From the NCBI GenBank assembly GCA_910586515.1, contig CAJUGL010000046.1, forward strand, positions 1-27,235: 27,235 nucleotides of DNA, read 5' to 3'. The stretch is from an uncultured Acetatifactor sp. Lineage in GTDB: Bacteria > Bacillota > Clostridia > Lachnospirales > Lachnospiraceae. Both the position numbers and the translations under genes were made by a program. Each line of letters starts with the position of its first letter. Position 1 is the first letter of the stretch. Positions 15,755 through 23,568 of this stretch are shown here, in pieces. Under the pieces are notes generated by a model. It did not search any database. It saw nothing but the letters and a program-made list of their open reading frames with translations, and was not told the origin of the DNA.

Positions 15755-17887
15755 ATGAGTGAAATCGATTTTTATGATCCGAAATATTATACCAACAGGG
15801 AGCTGAGCTGGATTTTATTTAATCACAGAGTGCTGAACGAAGCCAGGGACAAGTCCACCCCGCTTTTTGAACGGCTGAAGTTTTTGAGCATCACGGCTTC
15901 CAACCTGGACGAGTTCTTTATGATCCGGGTGGCTTCCCTGAAGGATATGGTGAATGCCAGGTATCAAAAGCCTGATATAGCCGGGATGACGCCGAAGGAG
16001 CAGCTGGAGCAGCTGGATATAGCCATACATGAACTGGTGGAGCTGCAGTATTCCACCTATAACCGTTCTCTGGTGCCGAAGTTAAGGCAGAACGGACTGC
16101 AGATTATCGGCAGGCATGAGGATCTGTCAAAGCGGGAGGCGGCGTATGTGGATCAGTATTTTGAGGAGAATGTGTATCCGGTTTTGACTCCCATGGCTGT
16201 GGACTCATCCAGGCCCTTTCCGCTTATCCGGAACAAGACGCTGAATATTGCCGCTCTGGTGCGCAAAAAGGATATCGGAGAGGAACTGGAATTTGCCACG
16301 GTGCAGGTTCCGGGAGTGCTGAGCCGCATCGTGGAGCTGCCGGCGGGCCAGTCCGGCAGAAAGGTGATTCTGCTGGAGGAAATCATAGAGCGGAACATGC
16401 ACAAACTTTTTCTGAATTATGATATAGTATGTGCCTACCCGTTCAGAATAATGCGGAATGCCGATCTCACCATCGAGGAGGACGAGGCTGCCGATCTGCT
16501 GAAGGAGATTGAAAAACAGCTGAAGAAGCGTCAATGGGGAGAGGCTATCCGGCTGGAAGTGGCTGCCCGCTGCGACAGGAGACTTCTGAAAATTCTGAGG
16601 GAAGAGCTGGATATGGAGGAGCAGAGTATCTATCCCATTGACGGGCCTCTGGATTTGACGGTTTTAATGAAGCTGTATGGACTGGAAGGGTTTGAACAGC
16701 TGAAGTCGCCGAAACATACGCCTCAGCAGGTGCCGCAGCTGCCTCAGGGCTGTGAGATTTTTGACGAGGTGCGCAAAGGAGATATATTGCTGCATCATCC
16801 CTACCAGACCTTTGAACCGGTGGTGAATTTTATCCGTCAGGCGGCCAGGGATCCGGAAGTGCTGGCCATCAAGCAGACCCTGTACCGCGTCAGCGGCAAT
16901 TCTCCTATTATCGCGGCGCTGGCTTTGGCGGCGGAAAACGGAAAACAGGTTACGGTACTGGTGGAGCTGAAAGCCCGGTTTGACGAGGAAAATAATATTG
17001 TGTGGGCCAGAATGCTGGAGAAGGCAGGATGTCATGTGATTTACGGCCTGGTGGGGCTGAAGACCCACAGCAAGATTACATTGGTGGTGCGCAGAGAGGA
17101 AGACGGCATTCGCCGGTATGTGCATCTGGGCACCGGCAATTACAATGACGCCACGGCAAAGCTTTATACCGATATAGGACTGCTGACCTGTTCCGAGGCA
17201 ATCGGGGAGGATGCTACCGCAGTATTCAACATGCTCTCCGGCTATTCCGAACCTCTGGCCTGGAACAGGCTGACCCTGGCCCCGCTGTGGCTGAAGGACA
17301 AATTCCGCTATCTGATCGGCAGAGAGAAGAAGTATGCTCTGGAAGGGCGGCCGGCCAGAATCGTGGCGAAGATGAACGCGCTGTGTGACCAGGATATCAT
17401 TGCCGCCCTGTATGAGGCTTCGGCCGCCGGGGTGAAGATTGATCTGATCGTGCGGGGGATCTGCTGCCTGAAGACAGGGATCAGAGGCGTCAGCGAAAAT
17501 ATTACCGTGCGCTCTATCGTTGGGGATTTCCTGGAGCACAGCAGGATATTCTATTTTGAGAACGATGAGCATTATGAGATTTACTGCGGAAGCGCTGACT
17601 GGATGCCCAGGAATCTGGAGCGGAGAGTGGAGATTCTTTTTCCTGTGGACAGACAGGAACTGAAGGAGAAGCTGCTGCATATTCTGCAGAGTCATCTCAA
17701 TGATAATATAAAAGCCTCCGTGCTGCAGGCTGACGGGACTTATGAGAAGGCGCACAGAAGAGGGAAACATTTGTTCGGTTCTCAGGAGGAATTTTATATG
17801 GAGGCGGTGGCTGAGGCAAAGGCAGTTACCGATGAGGGAGAGTTGGAGACGAGAACATTTGTTCCGGAGGTGCATCATGAGTCTTAG
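15755..17887 (+). CDS. ppk1: Polyphosphate kinase 1
   Basis: Reversibly transfers the terminal phosphate of ATP to polyphosphate. The 710-aa length is standard. The N-terminus has the family signature NRELSWILFNHRVL. The phosphorylated histidine is His438 in LKTHSKITLV and the second active-site histidine is His595 in FLEHSRIFYFEND, positions matching the E. coli pair (435 and 592). HLGTGNYNDATAKLYTD is also intact. AGGTG lies 7 nt before the ATG. The last 11 nt overlap the maf gene, indicating translational coupling. Confidence 0.97.
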   Translation: MSEIDFYDPKYYTNRELSWILFNHRVLNEARDKSTPLFERLKFLSITASNLDEFFMIRVASLKDMVNARYQKPDIAGMTPKEQLEQLDIAIHELVELQYSTYNRSLVPKLRQNGLQIIGRHEDLSKREAAYVDQYFEENVYPVLTPMAVDSSRPFPLIRNKTLNIAALVRKKDIGEELEFATVQVPGVLSRIVELPAGQSGRKVILLEEIIERNMHKLFLNYDIVCAYPFRIMRNADLTIEEDEAADLLKEIEKQLKKRQWGEAIRLEVAARCDRRLLKILREELDMEEQSIYPIDGPLDLTVLMKLYGLEGFEQLKSPKHTPQQVPQLPQGCEIFDEVRKGDILLHHPYQTFEPVVNFIRQAARDPEVLAIKQTLYRVSGNSPIIAALALAAENGKQVTVLVELKARFDEENNIVWARMLEKAGCHVIYGLVGLKTHSKITLVVRREEDGIRRYVHLGTGNYNDATAKLYTDIGLLTCSEAIGEDATAVFNMLSGYSEPLAWNRLTLAPLWLKDKFRYLIGREKKYALEGRPARIVAKMNALCDQDIIAALYEASAAGVKIDLIVRGICCLKTGIRGVSENITVRSIVGDFLEHSRIFYFENDEHYEIYCGSADWMPRNLERRVEILFPVDRQELKEKLLHILQSHLNDNIKASVLQADGTYEKAHRRGKHLFGSQEEFYMEAVAEAKAVTDEGELETRTFVPEVHHES

Positions 17888-18467
17888 GATCATATTGGCG
17901 TCGGCTTCTCCCCGAAGAAAGGCCTTGCTGGAGCAGATGGGTATTGATTTTCAGGTGATGGTCAGCAATGAGGAGGAGAAGGTGAGCGTCTCCCTGCCGG
18001 AACAAGTGGTGGAGGAGCTTTCTCTTCGAAAGGCGCTGGCGGTGTTTAAGACCCTGCCGGATGCGGAGGAGGATATGCTGGTCATCGGTTCCGACACTGT
18101 GGTGGCCCTGGGGGAGCGGATTCTGGGCAAGCCTGGGGATATCCGGGAGGCCAAGGACATGCTGCGGCATCTCTCCGGAAAAACCCATGAGGTGTATACG
18201 GGGGTTGCTCTGCTGTACAGGTCCGCCGCGGGAGAGGAAGAGAGAAAGGTATTTTATGAGAGAACGAAAGTCACGTTCTATCCCATGACGGAGGAGGAGA
18301 TTTCGGCCTATGCGGCGGAGGGAGAATGCCTGGACAAGGCGGGGGCCTATGGGATACAGGGATCCTTTGCCAGGTATATCAGGGGTATAGAAGGAGATTA
18401 CAATAATGTGGTAGGTCTGCCGGCAGGCAGGCTGTATCAGGAAGCAAAGGAGTGGCTTGGCAGGTGA
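17877..18467 (+). CDS. maf: Maf-family nucleoside triphosphate pyrophosphatase
   Basis: Hydrolyses non-canonical or modified nucleoside triphosphates (dTTP/UTP-type in many homologues) to the monophosphate and PPi. The 196-aa protein has the N-terminal loop LASASPRRKALLEQ, the central VIGSDTVVALGERILGKP and the C-terminal DYNNVVGLP. CGGAGGTG lies upstream within the end of ppk1. It overlaps ppk1 by 11 nt and the next gene by 4 nt, so all three are probably translated together. Confidence 0.95.
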   Translation: MSLRIILASASPRRKALLEQMGIDFQVMVSNEEEKVSVSLPEQVVEELSLRKALAVFKTLPDAEEDMLVIGSDTVVALGERILGKPGDIREAKDMLRHLSGKTHEVYTGVALLYRSAAGEEERKVFYERTKVTFYPMTEEEISAYAAEGECLDKAGAYGIQGSFARYIRGIEGDYNNVVGLPAGRLYQEAKEWLGR

Positions 18468-19114
18468 AGAGAGCGGTAATCTTTGATCTGGACGGAACAC
18501 TTTCCGATTCCATCCAGAGTATAAAATACAGCGGGGATCTGGCGTTGGAGCCTTTTGGGTATGGTCCTTTTGATGTGGAGCAGTATAAATATTTTGTGGG
18601 GGACGGCGCGGCTAATCTGGTGGAGCGTGCTCTGCAGGCGGGGGGCGACACGGAGCTTGTCCATTTCCAACAGGCATTTGCCCGCTACAGGGAGATTTTC
18701 CGGGAGAATTGCATGTACAGGGTCCGTCCCTATGAGGGAATTCCGGAACTGCTGGCAACACTGAAGGCCCAGGAGGTGAAGATGGCGGTGCTTTCCAACA
18801 AGCCTCATGCGGAGACGGTGAATGTGATAGAGACCCTGTTCGGCGAGGGGTACTTTGACATCATCCAGGGGCAGAAGGAGGATGTGGCCATCAAGCCCAG
18901 CCCGGAGGGCGTTTACCGGATTCTGGAGCAGCTTTGTCTGACTGCGGAGGAGACATTATACCTGGGGGATACGGCGACGGATATGAAGACAGGAAAAAAC
19001 GCAGGCATTTTCACCGTGGGCGCATTATGGGGATTTCGTGAGCGGGAAGAACTGGAACAGGGCGGTGCGGATGCCCTTATCGGGTATCCCCTGGAGCTGC
19101 TCCGGTATACATAA
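18464..19114 (+). CDS. HAD-family phosphatase, phosphoglycolate phosphatase-like
   Basis: A 216-aa HAD hydrolase. Motif I is FDLDGTLSDS (Asp8, Asp10), motif II is in VLSNK, motif III Lys is in AIKPSPEG and motif IV is GDTATD. The helical cap between motifs I and II is subclass I, as in Gph/PpaX. Substrate is unknown; PpaX would hydrolyse PPi, which would fit the neighbouring genes, but sequence alone cannot decide. GTG 18464 is preferred because it overlaps the maf stop as GTGA, with AAGGAG upstream; GTG 18452 is an alternative adding 4 residues. Confidence 0.9.
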   Translation: MKRAVIFDLDGTLSDSIQSIKYSGDLALEPFGYGPFDVEQYKYFVGDGAANLVERALQAGGDTELVHFQQAFARYREIFRENCMYRVRPYEGIPELLATLKAQEVKMAVLSNKPHAETVNVIETLFGEGYFDIIQGQKEDVAIKPSPEGVYRILEQLCLTAEETLYLGDTATDMKTGKNAGIFTVGALWGFREREELEQGGADALIGYPLELLRYT

Positions 19115-19148
19115 GTTATGGTTCACTAAAATTCTTGTCTGTTTTATA

Positions 19149-19177
19149 TTGACATAAACTCATAATCGTATTATTAT
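19149..19177 (+). promoter_or_regulatory. Near-consensus promoter of the acidic small protein gene
   Basis: TTGACA (19149-19154) and TATTAT (19172-19177) are exactly 17 bp apart. This is one of the strongest-looking promoters in the window. Confidence 0.75.
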
Positions 19178-19218
19178 GTGGGCATAAAGATACTTACAGA
19201 GTAAAGGAGAGTGGAAGG

Positions 19219-19482
19219 ATGCATCAGTTTGATGACGACGTATTGGAGTGCTTTTTGGAGAATCAGCTCCAGCTGTTCCCTGAAAAGGTGGCGGAAACTC
19301 TTGAAGAGGCGGAAGATTTCCTGGAGGACAGCATGGCGGTAGTGGTTAATTCCGTGGAGGAGGTCATTGAGTACTTTGAGGACGAGGGAATTGACACTGA
19401 GGGGGCTATGGATGAAGAAATCCTGGAAGCGGACGAAGTGTTTGAGATCGGGGACGGCAGGTACCTGATCGTCGGAGGCTGA
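19219..19482 (+). CDS. Highly acidic conserved small protein
   Basis: An 87-aa soluble protein with 29 Asp/Glu and only two Lys/Arg. It is mostly helical (about 5-60) with a C-terminal strand-like GDGRYLIVGG. No family is recognised, though it resembles an unnamed Lachnospiraceae protein seen elsewhere. It has its own near-consensus promoter, a purine-rich site (AAGGAGAGTGGAAGG) before the ATG and a strong terminator just after, so it is probably an abundant monocistronic product. Roles such as a protein-binding regulator are speculative. Confidence 0.8.
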   Translation: MHQFDDDVLECFLENQLQLFPEKVAETLEEAEDFLEDSMAVVVNSVEEVIEYFEDEGIDTEGAMDEEILEADEVFEIGDGRYLIVGG

Positions 19483-19509
19483 ATACGGCGGGCTGGCTGA
19501 CGAAATTCT

Positions 19510-19538
19510 AAAAGCGGCGGGGATTCCCGCCGCTTTTT
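19510..19538. terminator. Strong bidirectional intrinsic terminator
   Basis: AAAGCGGCGGG (19511-19521) pairs perfectly over 11 bp with CCCGCCGCTTT (19526-19536) around a GATT loop. It has T-runs on both strands, so it serves the small acidic gene (+) and the converging PHP gene (-). Confidence 0.93.
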
Positions 19539-19579
19539 CAATAGTCGGATTTCTGTTAAATATTGTGTGCAGGCGCGTG

Positions 19580-20449
19580 TTATCCGGGAACCGCTTTACG
19601 GAGATCTTCCAGTATCTGACAGGGGACGAACAGTTTTCCATAGCCTGTACCCAAATCAAGACCGGGCTTGGCTGCTCCGTGAAAATCGCTTCCTCCGCTG
19701 ACAAGAAGGCCGTATTTTGACGCAAGCGCCCGCATTTGTCTCTCTTCCGCAGGACTGTAGGTGCTGTATATGGCTTCCAGTCCTGCCAGTCCTGCCTCTT
19801 TCAGCTCAGCTGCCAATGTGTCCAATTGTTCCCGGCCGAGATGGTAGAGGCCGGGATGGGCCATAACGGGTACGCCCCGGGCTTCCTGTACAAGCCGCAC
19901 AGCCTGGACGGGGGTTACCTTTTCTCTGGGCACATAGCAGGGGCAGTGGTCTCCTATATAGCGCTCAAACGCCTCGGGAAGGCTTCTGACATAGCCGTGG
20001 TCCAACAGATATCTGGCATAATGGGCTCTGGTGATCACCGCGTCCGGATATGCCGATATCAGATCCTCATAGGTAATCCGAATGCCTGCCTCCTGGAGCA
20101 GGCGGCACATTTTCCGGTTTCTGCCGATACGGGAGTCAACGAAGGCCTGCAGACTTTCCCGAAAGGCCGGTCTGCGGTAGTCGATGAACAGGCCCAATAT
20201 GTGAATGTCCTGTTTATGGTATTCCGTAGAAAGTTCAATGCCGGGCACGATCTCGGGTACTGCGCGGCCCCCGTCTTCCGCGCGGAGGTTTTCCCCGTAG
20301 GAGATGGCCTCTTCCAGTCCGTCTATCGTGTCGTGGTCCGTGAGGGCAAAGGCTTTCAGCCCCTTCTCCCTGGCATAATCCACAAGCTGCGCGGGAGATA
20401 ATGTACCGTCTGAACGGTTTGAATGTACATGTAAATCAATGGCCTGCAT
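19580..20449 (-). CDS. PHP-domain metal-dependent phosphoesterase
   Basis: A 289-aa protein of the YciV/RNase AM-like PHP group, which acts on 3',5'-bisphosphonucleotides or short RNA 5' ends in characterised members. Metal ligands are evident: DLHVHSNRSDG at the N-terminus, LTDHDTIDG, the Glu in GIELS, AHPG and the C-terminal GGSDFHG. An insertion domain lies between about 110 and 180. GGAGG lies about 6 nt upstream. It sits 36 nt downstream of the ABC-F gene, so the two probably form an operon. Confidence 0.92.
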   Translation of the reverse strand: MQAIDLHVHSNRSDGTLSPAQLVDYAREKGLKAFALTDHDTIDGLEEAISYGENLRAEDGGRAVPEIVPGIELSTEYHKQDIHILGLFIDYRRPAFRESLQAFVDSRIGRNRKMCRLLQEAGIRITYEDLISAYPDAVITRAHYARYLLDHGYVRSLPEAFERYIGDHCPCYVPREKVTPVQAVRLVQEARGVPVMAHPGLYHLGREQLDTLAAELKEAGLAGLEAIYSTYSPAEERQMRALASKYGLLVSGGSDFHGAAKPGLDLGTGYGKLFVPCQILEDLRKAVPG

Positions 20450-20485
20450 ATCTGACCTCCGTTGTCTGGAATGTAATCATGGGCC

Positions 20486-22123
20486 TCAGAAGTCTTCTTC
20501 TTCCTTCTGGGCGGTAAATACGGTGCGCTTTCTCGCCATCTCGTCATTTGCCAGGTATTCGTCGTAGGTAGTGATCTTGTCTATGATTTTTCCGTCCGGC
20601 AGAATCTCAATGATGCGGTTGGCCGTGGTCTGGACAAACTGGTGGTCATGGCAGGAGAACAGGGCCACGCCGGGGAATTTGATCAGTCCGTTGTTCAGGG
20701 AGGTGATGGATTCCATGTCCAGGTGGTTGGTGGGCTCGTCGAACACAAGGCAGTTTGCGCCGCTGATCATCATCTTGGACAGCAGGCAGCGGACCTTCTC
20801 CCCTCCGGAGAGCACCTTCACCTTCTTCACGCCGTCTTCTCCGGCAAAGAGCATACGTCCCAGGAAGCCGCGCACATAGGTGACGTCCTTTACGGGAGAG
20901 TAGCCGGTGAGCCATTCCGCTATCGTCAGGTCATTGTCGAATTCCGCGGTGTTGTCCTTGGGGAAATAGGCCTGGGAGGTGGTGACGCCCCATTTGTAGC
21001 TTCCCTCGTCTGGCTCCAGTTCTCCCGTCAGGATCTGGAACAGGGTGGTTTTGGCCAGTTCCTGTCCGCCCACAAAGGCGATTTTGTCGTCATGACCCAT
21101 GATAAAGGATACATCGTCAAGCACTTTTTCTCCGTTCACGGTCTTGGACAGATGCTCTACAGTCAGCACTTCGTTGCCGATCTCCCGGTCCGGACGGAAA
21201 TCGATGTAAGGGTATTTGCGGCTGGAGGGCTTCATGGTATCCAGTTCGATCTTCTCCAGGGCGCGCTTTCTGGAAGTAGCCTGCTTGGATTTGGAGGCGT
21301 TGGCGGAGAAACGGGAGATAAACTCCTGCAGTTCCTTGATTTTCTCCTCCTTCTTCTTGTTGGCTTCCTTCATCTGGCGGATGAGCAGCTGGCTGGACTC
21401 GTACCAGAAGTCGTAGTTGCCGGCATACAGCTGAATCTTGCCGTAATCGATGTCCGCGGTATGGGTGCAGACCTTGTTCAGGAAGTAACGGTCATGGGAG
21501 ACCACGATCACCGTATTTTCAAAATCAATCAGGAAGTTCTCCAGCCAGGAGATGGCGTCCAGGTCCAGATGGTTGGTGGGCTCGTCCAGGAGAAGGATGT
21601 CCGGATTGCCGAACAGGGCCTTGGCCAGGAGCACTTTTACCTTGATGCTGCCGTCCAGTTCCTTCATGATGGAATAGTGGAATTCCGTACCGATGCCCAG
21701 GCCGTTTAAGAGCATGGCCGCGTTGGATTCCGCCTCCCATCCGTCCATTTCCGCGAATTCCGCCTCCAGTTCGCTGGCCCGGATGCCGTCTTCGTCTGAG
21801 AAATCTTCCTTGGCATAAATGGCGTCCTTTTCCTTCATAATTTCATACAGGCGGGCATTTCCCATGATGACGGTATCCATGACGGGATATTCGTCATATT
21901 TGAAGTGATCCTGTTCCAGTACGGAGAGGCGCTGCCCAGGCGTGATAACCACATCGCCCCGGGTGGTCTCCAGACTGCCGGACAGGATCCGCAGAAAGGT
22001 GGATTTGCCTGCGCCGTTTGCGCCGATGACACCGTAGCAGTTTCCTTCGGTAAATTTGATATTTACGTCTTCGAATAATGCTTTTTTGCCGATTCGTAAG
22101 GTTACATTGTTTACACTGATCAT
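20486..22123 (-). CDS. ABC-F family ATPase, YbiT-like
   Basis: A soluble 545-aa protein with two nucleotide-binding domains that binds the ribosome rather than acting as a transporter. NBD1 has Walker A GANGAGKST (Lys40) and Walker B ILLLDEPTNHLD, but its signature is LDGSIK (156-161) rather than LSGGQ. The linker (about 245-300) has the SRFSANASKSKQATSRKR motif of YbiT proteins. NBD2 has LSGGEK and DEPTNHLD, but its P-loop is GGQELAKTT (352-360), with Ala in place of the Gly before the catalytic Lys358. From memory, both changes recur in close homologues, so it is probably not a pseudogene. It is not clearly an antibiotic-resistance ABC-F. Confidence 0.93.
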   Translation of the reverse strand: MISVNNVTLRIGKKALFEDVNIKFTEGNCYGVIGANGAGKSTFLRILSGSLETTRGDVVITPGQRLSVLEQDHFKYDEYPVMDTVIMGNARLYEIMKEKDAIYAKEDFSDEDGIRASELEAEFAEMDGWEAESNAAMLLNGLGIGTEFHYSIMKELDGSIKVKVLLAKALFGNPDILLLDEPTNHLDLDAISWLENFLIDFENTVIVVSHDRYFLNKVCTHTADIDYGKIQLYAGNYDFWYESSQLLIRQMKEANKKKEEKIKELQEFISRFSANASKSKQATSRKRALEKIELDTMKPSSRKYPYIDFRPDREIGNEVLTVEHLSKTVNGEKVLDDVSFIMGHDDKIAFVGGQELAKTTLFQILTGELEPDEGSYKWGVTTSQAYFPKDNTAEFDNDLTIAEWLTGYSPVKDVTYVRGFLGRMLFAGEDGVKKVKVLSGGEKVRCLLSKMMISGANCLVFDEPTNHLDMESITSLNNGLIKFPGVALFSCHDHQFVQTTANRIIEILPDGKIIDKITTYDEYLANDEMARKRTVFTAQKEEEDF

Positions 22124-22480
22124 TCTAAAACCTCATTTCCAGTGCCTCTTCCAGGGAGTGTGACCCGTCCGGCACTTTATTCTTATATCATTATACACAA
22201 AATGCCTGAATTGGCAAGGAAAATCGACTTTTGGAGCGGGGAAAAGGCAGGAAAACAAAGGTTTTCTTAATTTTGCATCGGAGATCTTGAAATGAGGGCC
22301 TAAAAAGGTTAAAGTAGATCTGTGATACGGGACAGACTCCGCGGGTTTGGAGAAAGGATTCAGCGGAAAACACACGGAACAGAGGGCGCCTGCGGGAAAC
22401 TGGAAAGGGAGACGACCGGGGCCGGAGATGCCGTGAAGACAGTCCCGGAAATTTTGGAAAGGATAGGAGATAGGAAAAAG
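22124..22480. other. Intergenic region between divergent ABC-F and GDPD genes
   Basis: This 357-nt gap holds the ABC-F promoter (22190-22217) and ribosome site on the minus strand. The open frame upstream of the GDPD start (22322-22480) is basic, lacks recognisable motifs and is probably non-coding leader. No clear plus-strand promoter or RNA gene was found. Confidence 0.5.
22190..22217 (-). promoter_or_regulatory. Promoter of the ABC-F/PHP operon
   Basis: On the minus strand TTGCCA (22212-22217) and TATAAT (22190-22195) are 16 bp apart, about 67 nt before the start codon. Confidence 0.7.
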
Positions 22481-23314
22481 ATGAAACTGCTGTTGATCCT
22501 GTTGATCATAATATTGGCTGTGCCGGTGCTTTACTTTCTGATGATTATGCCGAGGATTGCGTATAAACCGGACACATCCCCGTTTCTGGGGTGGCTGTAC
22601 GCTCACAGGGGGCTGCACGACAACAAGGCCCGGATACCGGAGAATTCTCTGGCGGCATTCCGCAGGGCGGTGGATGCAGGATTCGGCATTGAACTGGATG
22701 TGCAGATGTCAAAGGACGGGATTCCGGTAGTGTTTCATGACTTTACCCTGAAGAGAATCTGCGGGGCGGAGGGAAAGGTAAGGGATTATACTTTTCAGGA
22801 ACTGCAGCAGTTTGCGCTGTGCGGTTCAGAGGAAAGGATTCCCGGATTCGCGGATGTACTGAAACTGGTGGACGGAAAAGTACCCTTGATCATAGAGCTG
22901 AAGGTGGAGAGAATGGATATCTCGGTATGCAGAGCGGTGGACGGGCTGTGCGCCTCCTACAGGGGACTGTACTGCGTGGAATCCTTTCATCCCCTGGCTG
23001 TGTTCTGGTACCGCAGGCACAGAAAGCATATCGTGAGGGGACAGCTGGCGGACGCTTTTCTGAAAGAGGGGGAGTTTGCAGGGACCCTGTTTTTCCTGCT
23101 TCAGAATCTCATGTTCAACTGGCTGGGAAGCCCTGACTTTATCGCGTATAACTGTAAATATCCCCGGATGCTCTCCCGGGTACTCTGCCGCAGGCTCTAC
23201 CGCAGCAAGGCGGCGGCGTGGACCATCCGCAGCAGGGAGCAGCTGGCGGAGGCGAGGAAGCATTTTGACATCTTCATTTTTGACGGTTTTGTGCCAAAGG
23301 ACAGAGCAAGTTAG
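22481..23314 (+). CDS. Membrane-anchored glycerophosphodiester phosphodiesterase
   Basis: Hydrolyses glycerophosphodiesters to glycerol-3-phosphate and an alcohol. From ATG 22481 the protein is 277 aa, with an N-terminal membrane anchor (about 4-23) placing the catalytic domain outside the cytoplasm. Active-site motifs are intact: His42-Arg43 in AHRGLHDN, Glu54-Asn55 in PENSLAAF, Glu71 and Asp73 in IELDVQMSKDG, and His86 in VVFHD. The start is chosen because the membrane helix begins at once and TAGGA lies about 6 nt upstream; the longer frame from 22322 is unlikely. Substrates may be lipid headgroups or teichoic-acid fragments; this is inference. Confidence 0.92.
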   Translation: MKLLLILLIIILAVPVLYFLMIMPRIAYKPDTSPFLGWLYAHRGLHDNKARIPENSLAAFRRAVDAGFGIELDVQMSKDGIPVVFHDFTLKRICGAEGKVRDYTFQELQQFALCGSEERIPGFADVLKLVDGKVPLIIELKVERMDISVCRAVDGLCASYRGLYCVESFHPLAVFWYRRHRKHIVRGQLADAFLKEGEFAGTLFFLLQNLMFNWLGSPDFIAYNCKYPRMLSRVLCRRLYRSKAAAWTIRSREQLAEARKHFDIFIFDGFVPKDRAS

Positions 23315-23395
23315 AAGAATATGCCTTTTTGGCAGGAAAAAGGTAGACAGATTGCACGAAAATCATTGTTATGACAAAATTTACATGATTTTCCC

Positions 23396-23424
23396 TTGAT
23401 ATTCTTTTGGCAAATTGTTACAAT
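23396..23424 (+). promoter_or_regulatory. ppdK promoter
   Basis: TTGATA (23396-23401) and TACAAT (23419-23424) are exactly 17 bp apart. Just upstream, GAAAATCA (23358-23365) and TGATTTTC (23386-23393) form an 8-bp inverted repeat that could be an operator. The implied leader is about 138 nt long. Confidence 0.75.
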
Positions 23425-23464
23425 AATAAAATAATAATAAAGTGTTCGGCCGTTTTTCGCTGCA

Positions 23465-23508
23465 GCAGGAGCAGGGAATCAGAAGCGGTTATTCTGCGAT
23501 ACTCCTGC
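23465..23508 (+). other. Structured element in the ppdK 5' leader
   Basis: GCAGGAG (23465-23471) pairs with CTCCTGC (23502-23508). Inside, CAGAA (23480-23484) pairs with TTCTG (23492-23496) around a 7-nt loop, giving a two-helix stem. It lies in the predicted leader, about 60 nt before the start codon. No T-tract follows and no riboswitch class is recognised. Confidence 0.45.
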
Positions 23509-23568
23509 AATCGGAAACAACCGGATGGTCTTTGGTTATTTAAATCATATTGAAAGGAAGAAAAAAAC

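Noticed and set aside
23324..23343. CCTTTTT/AAAAAGG hairpin after the GDPD gene as a terminator
   Set aside because: The stem is AT-rich and no T-tract follows it on the plus strand.
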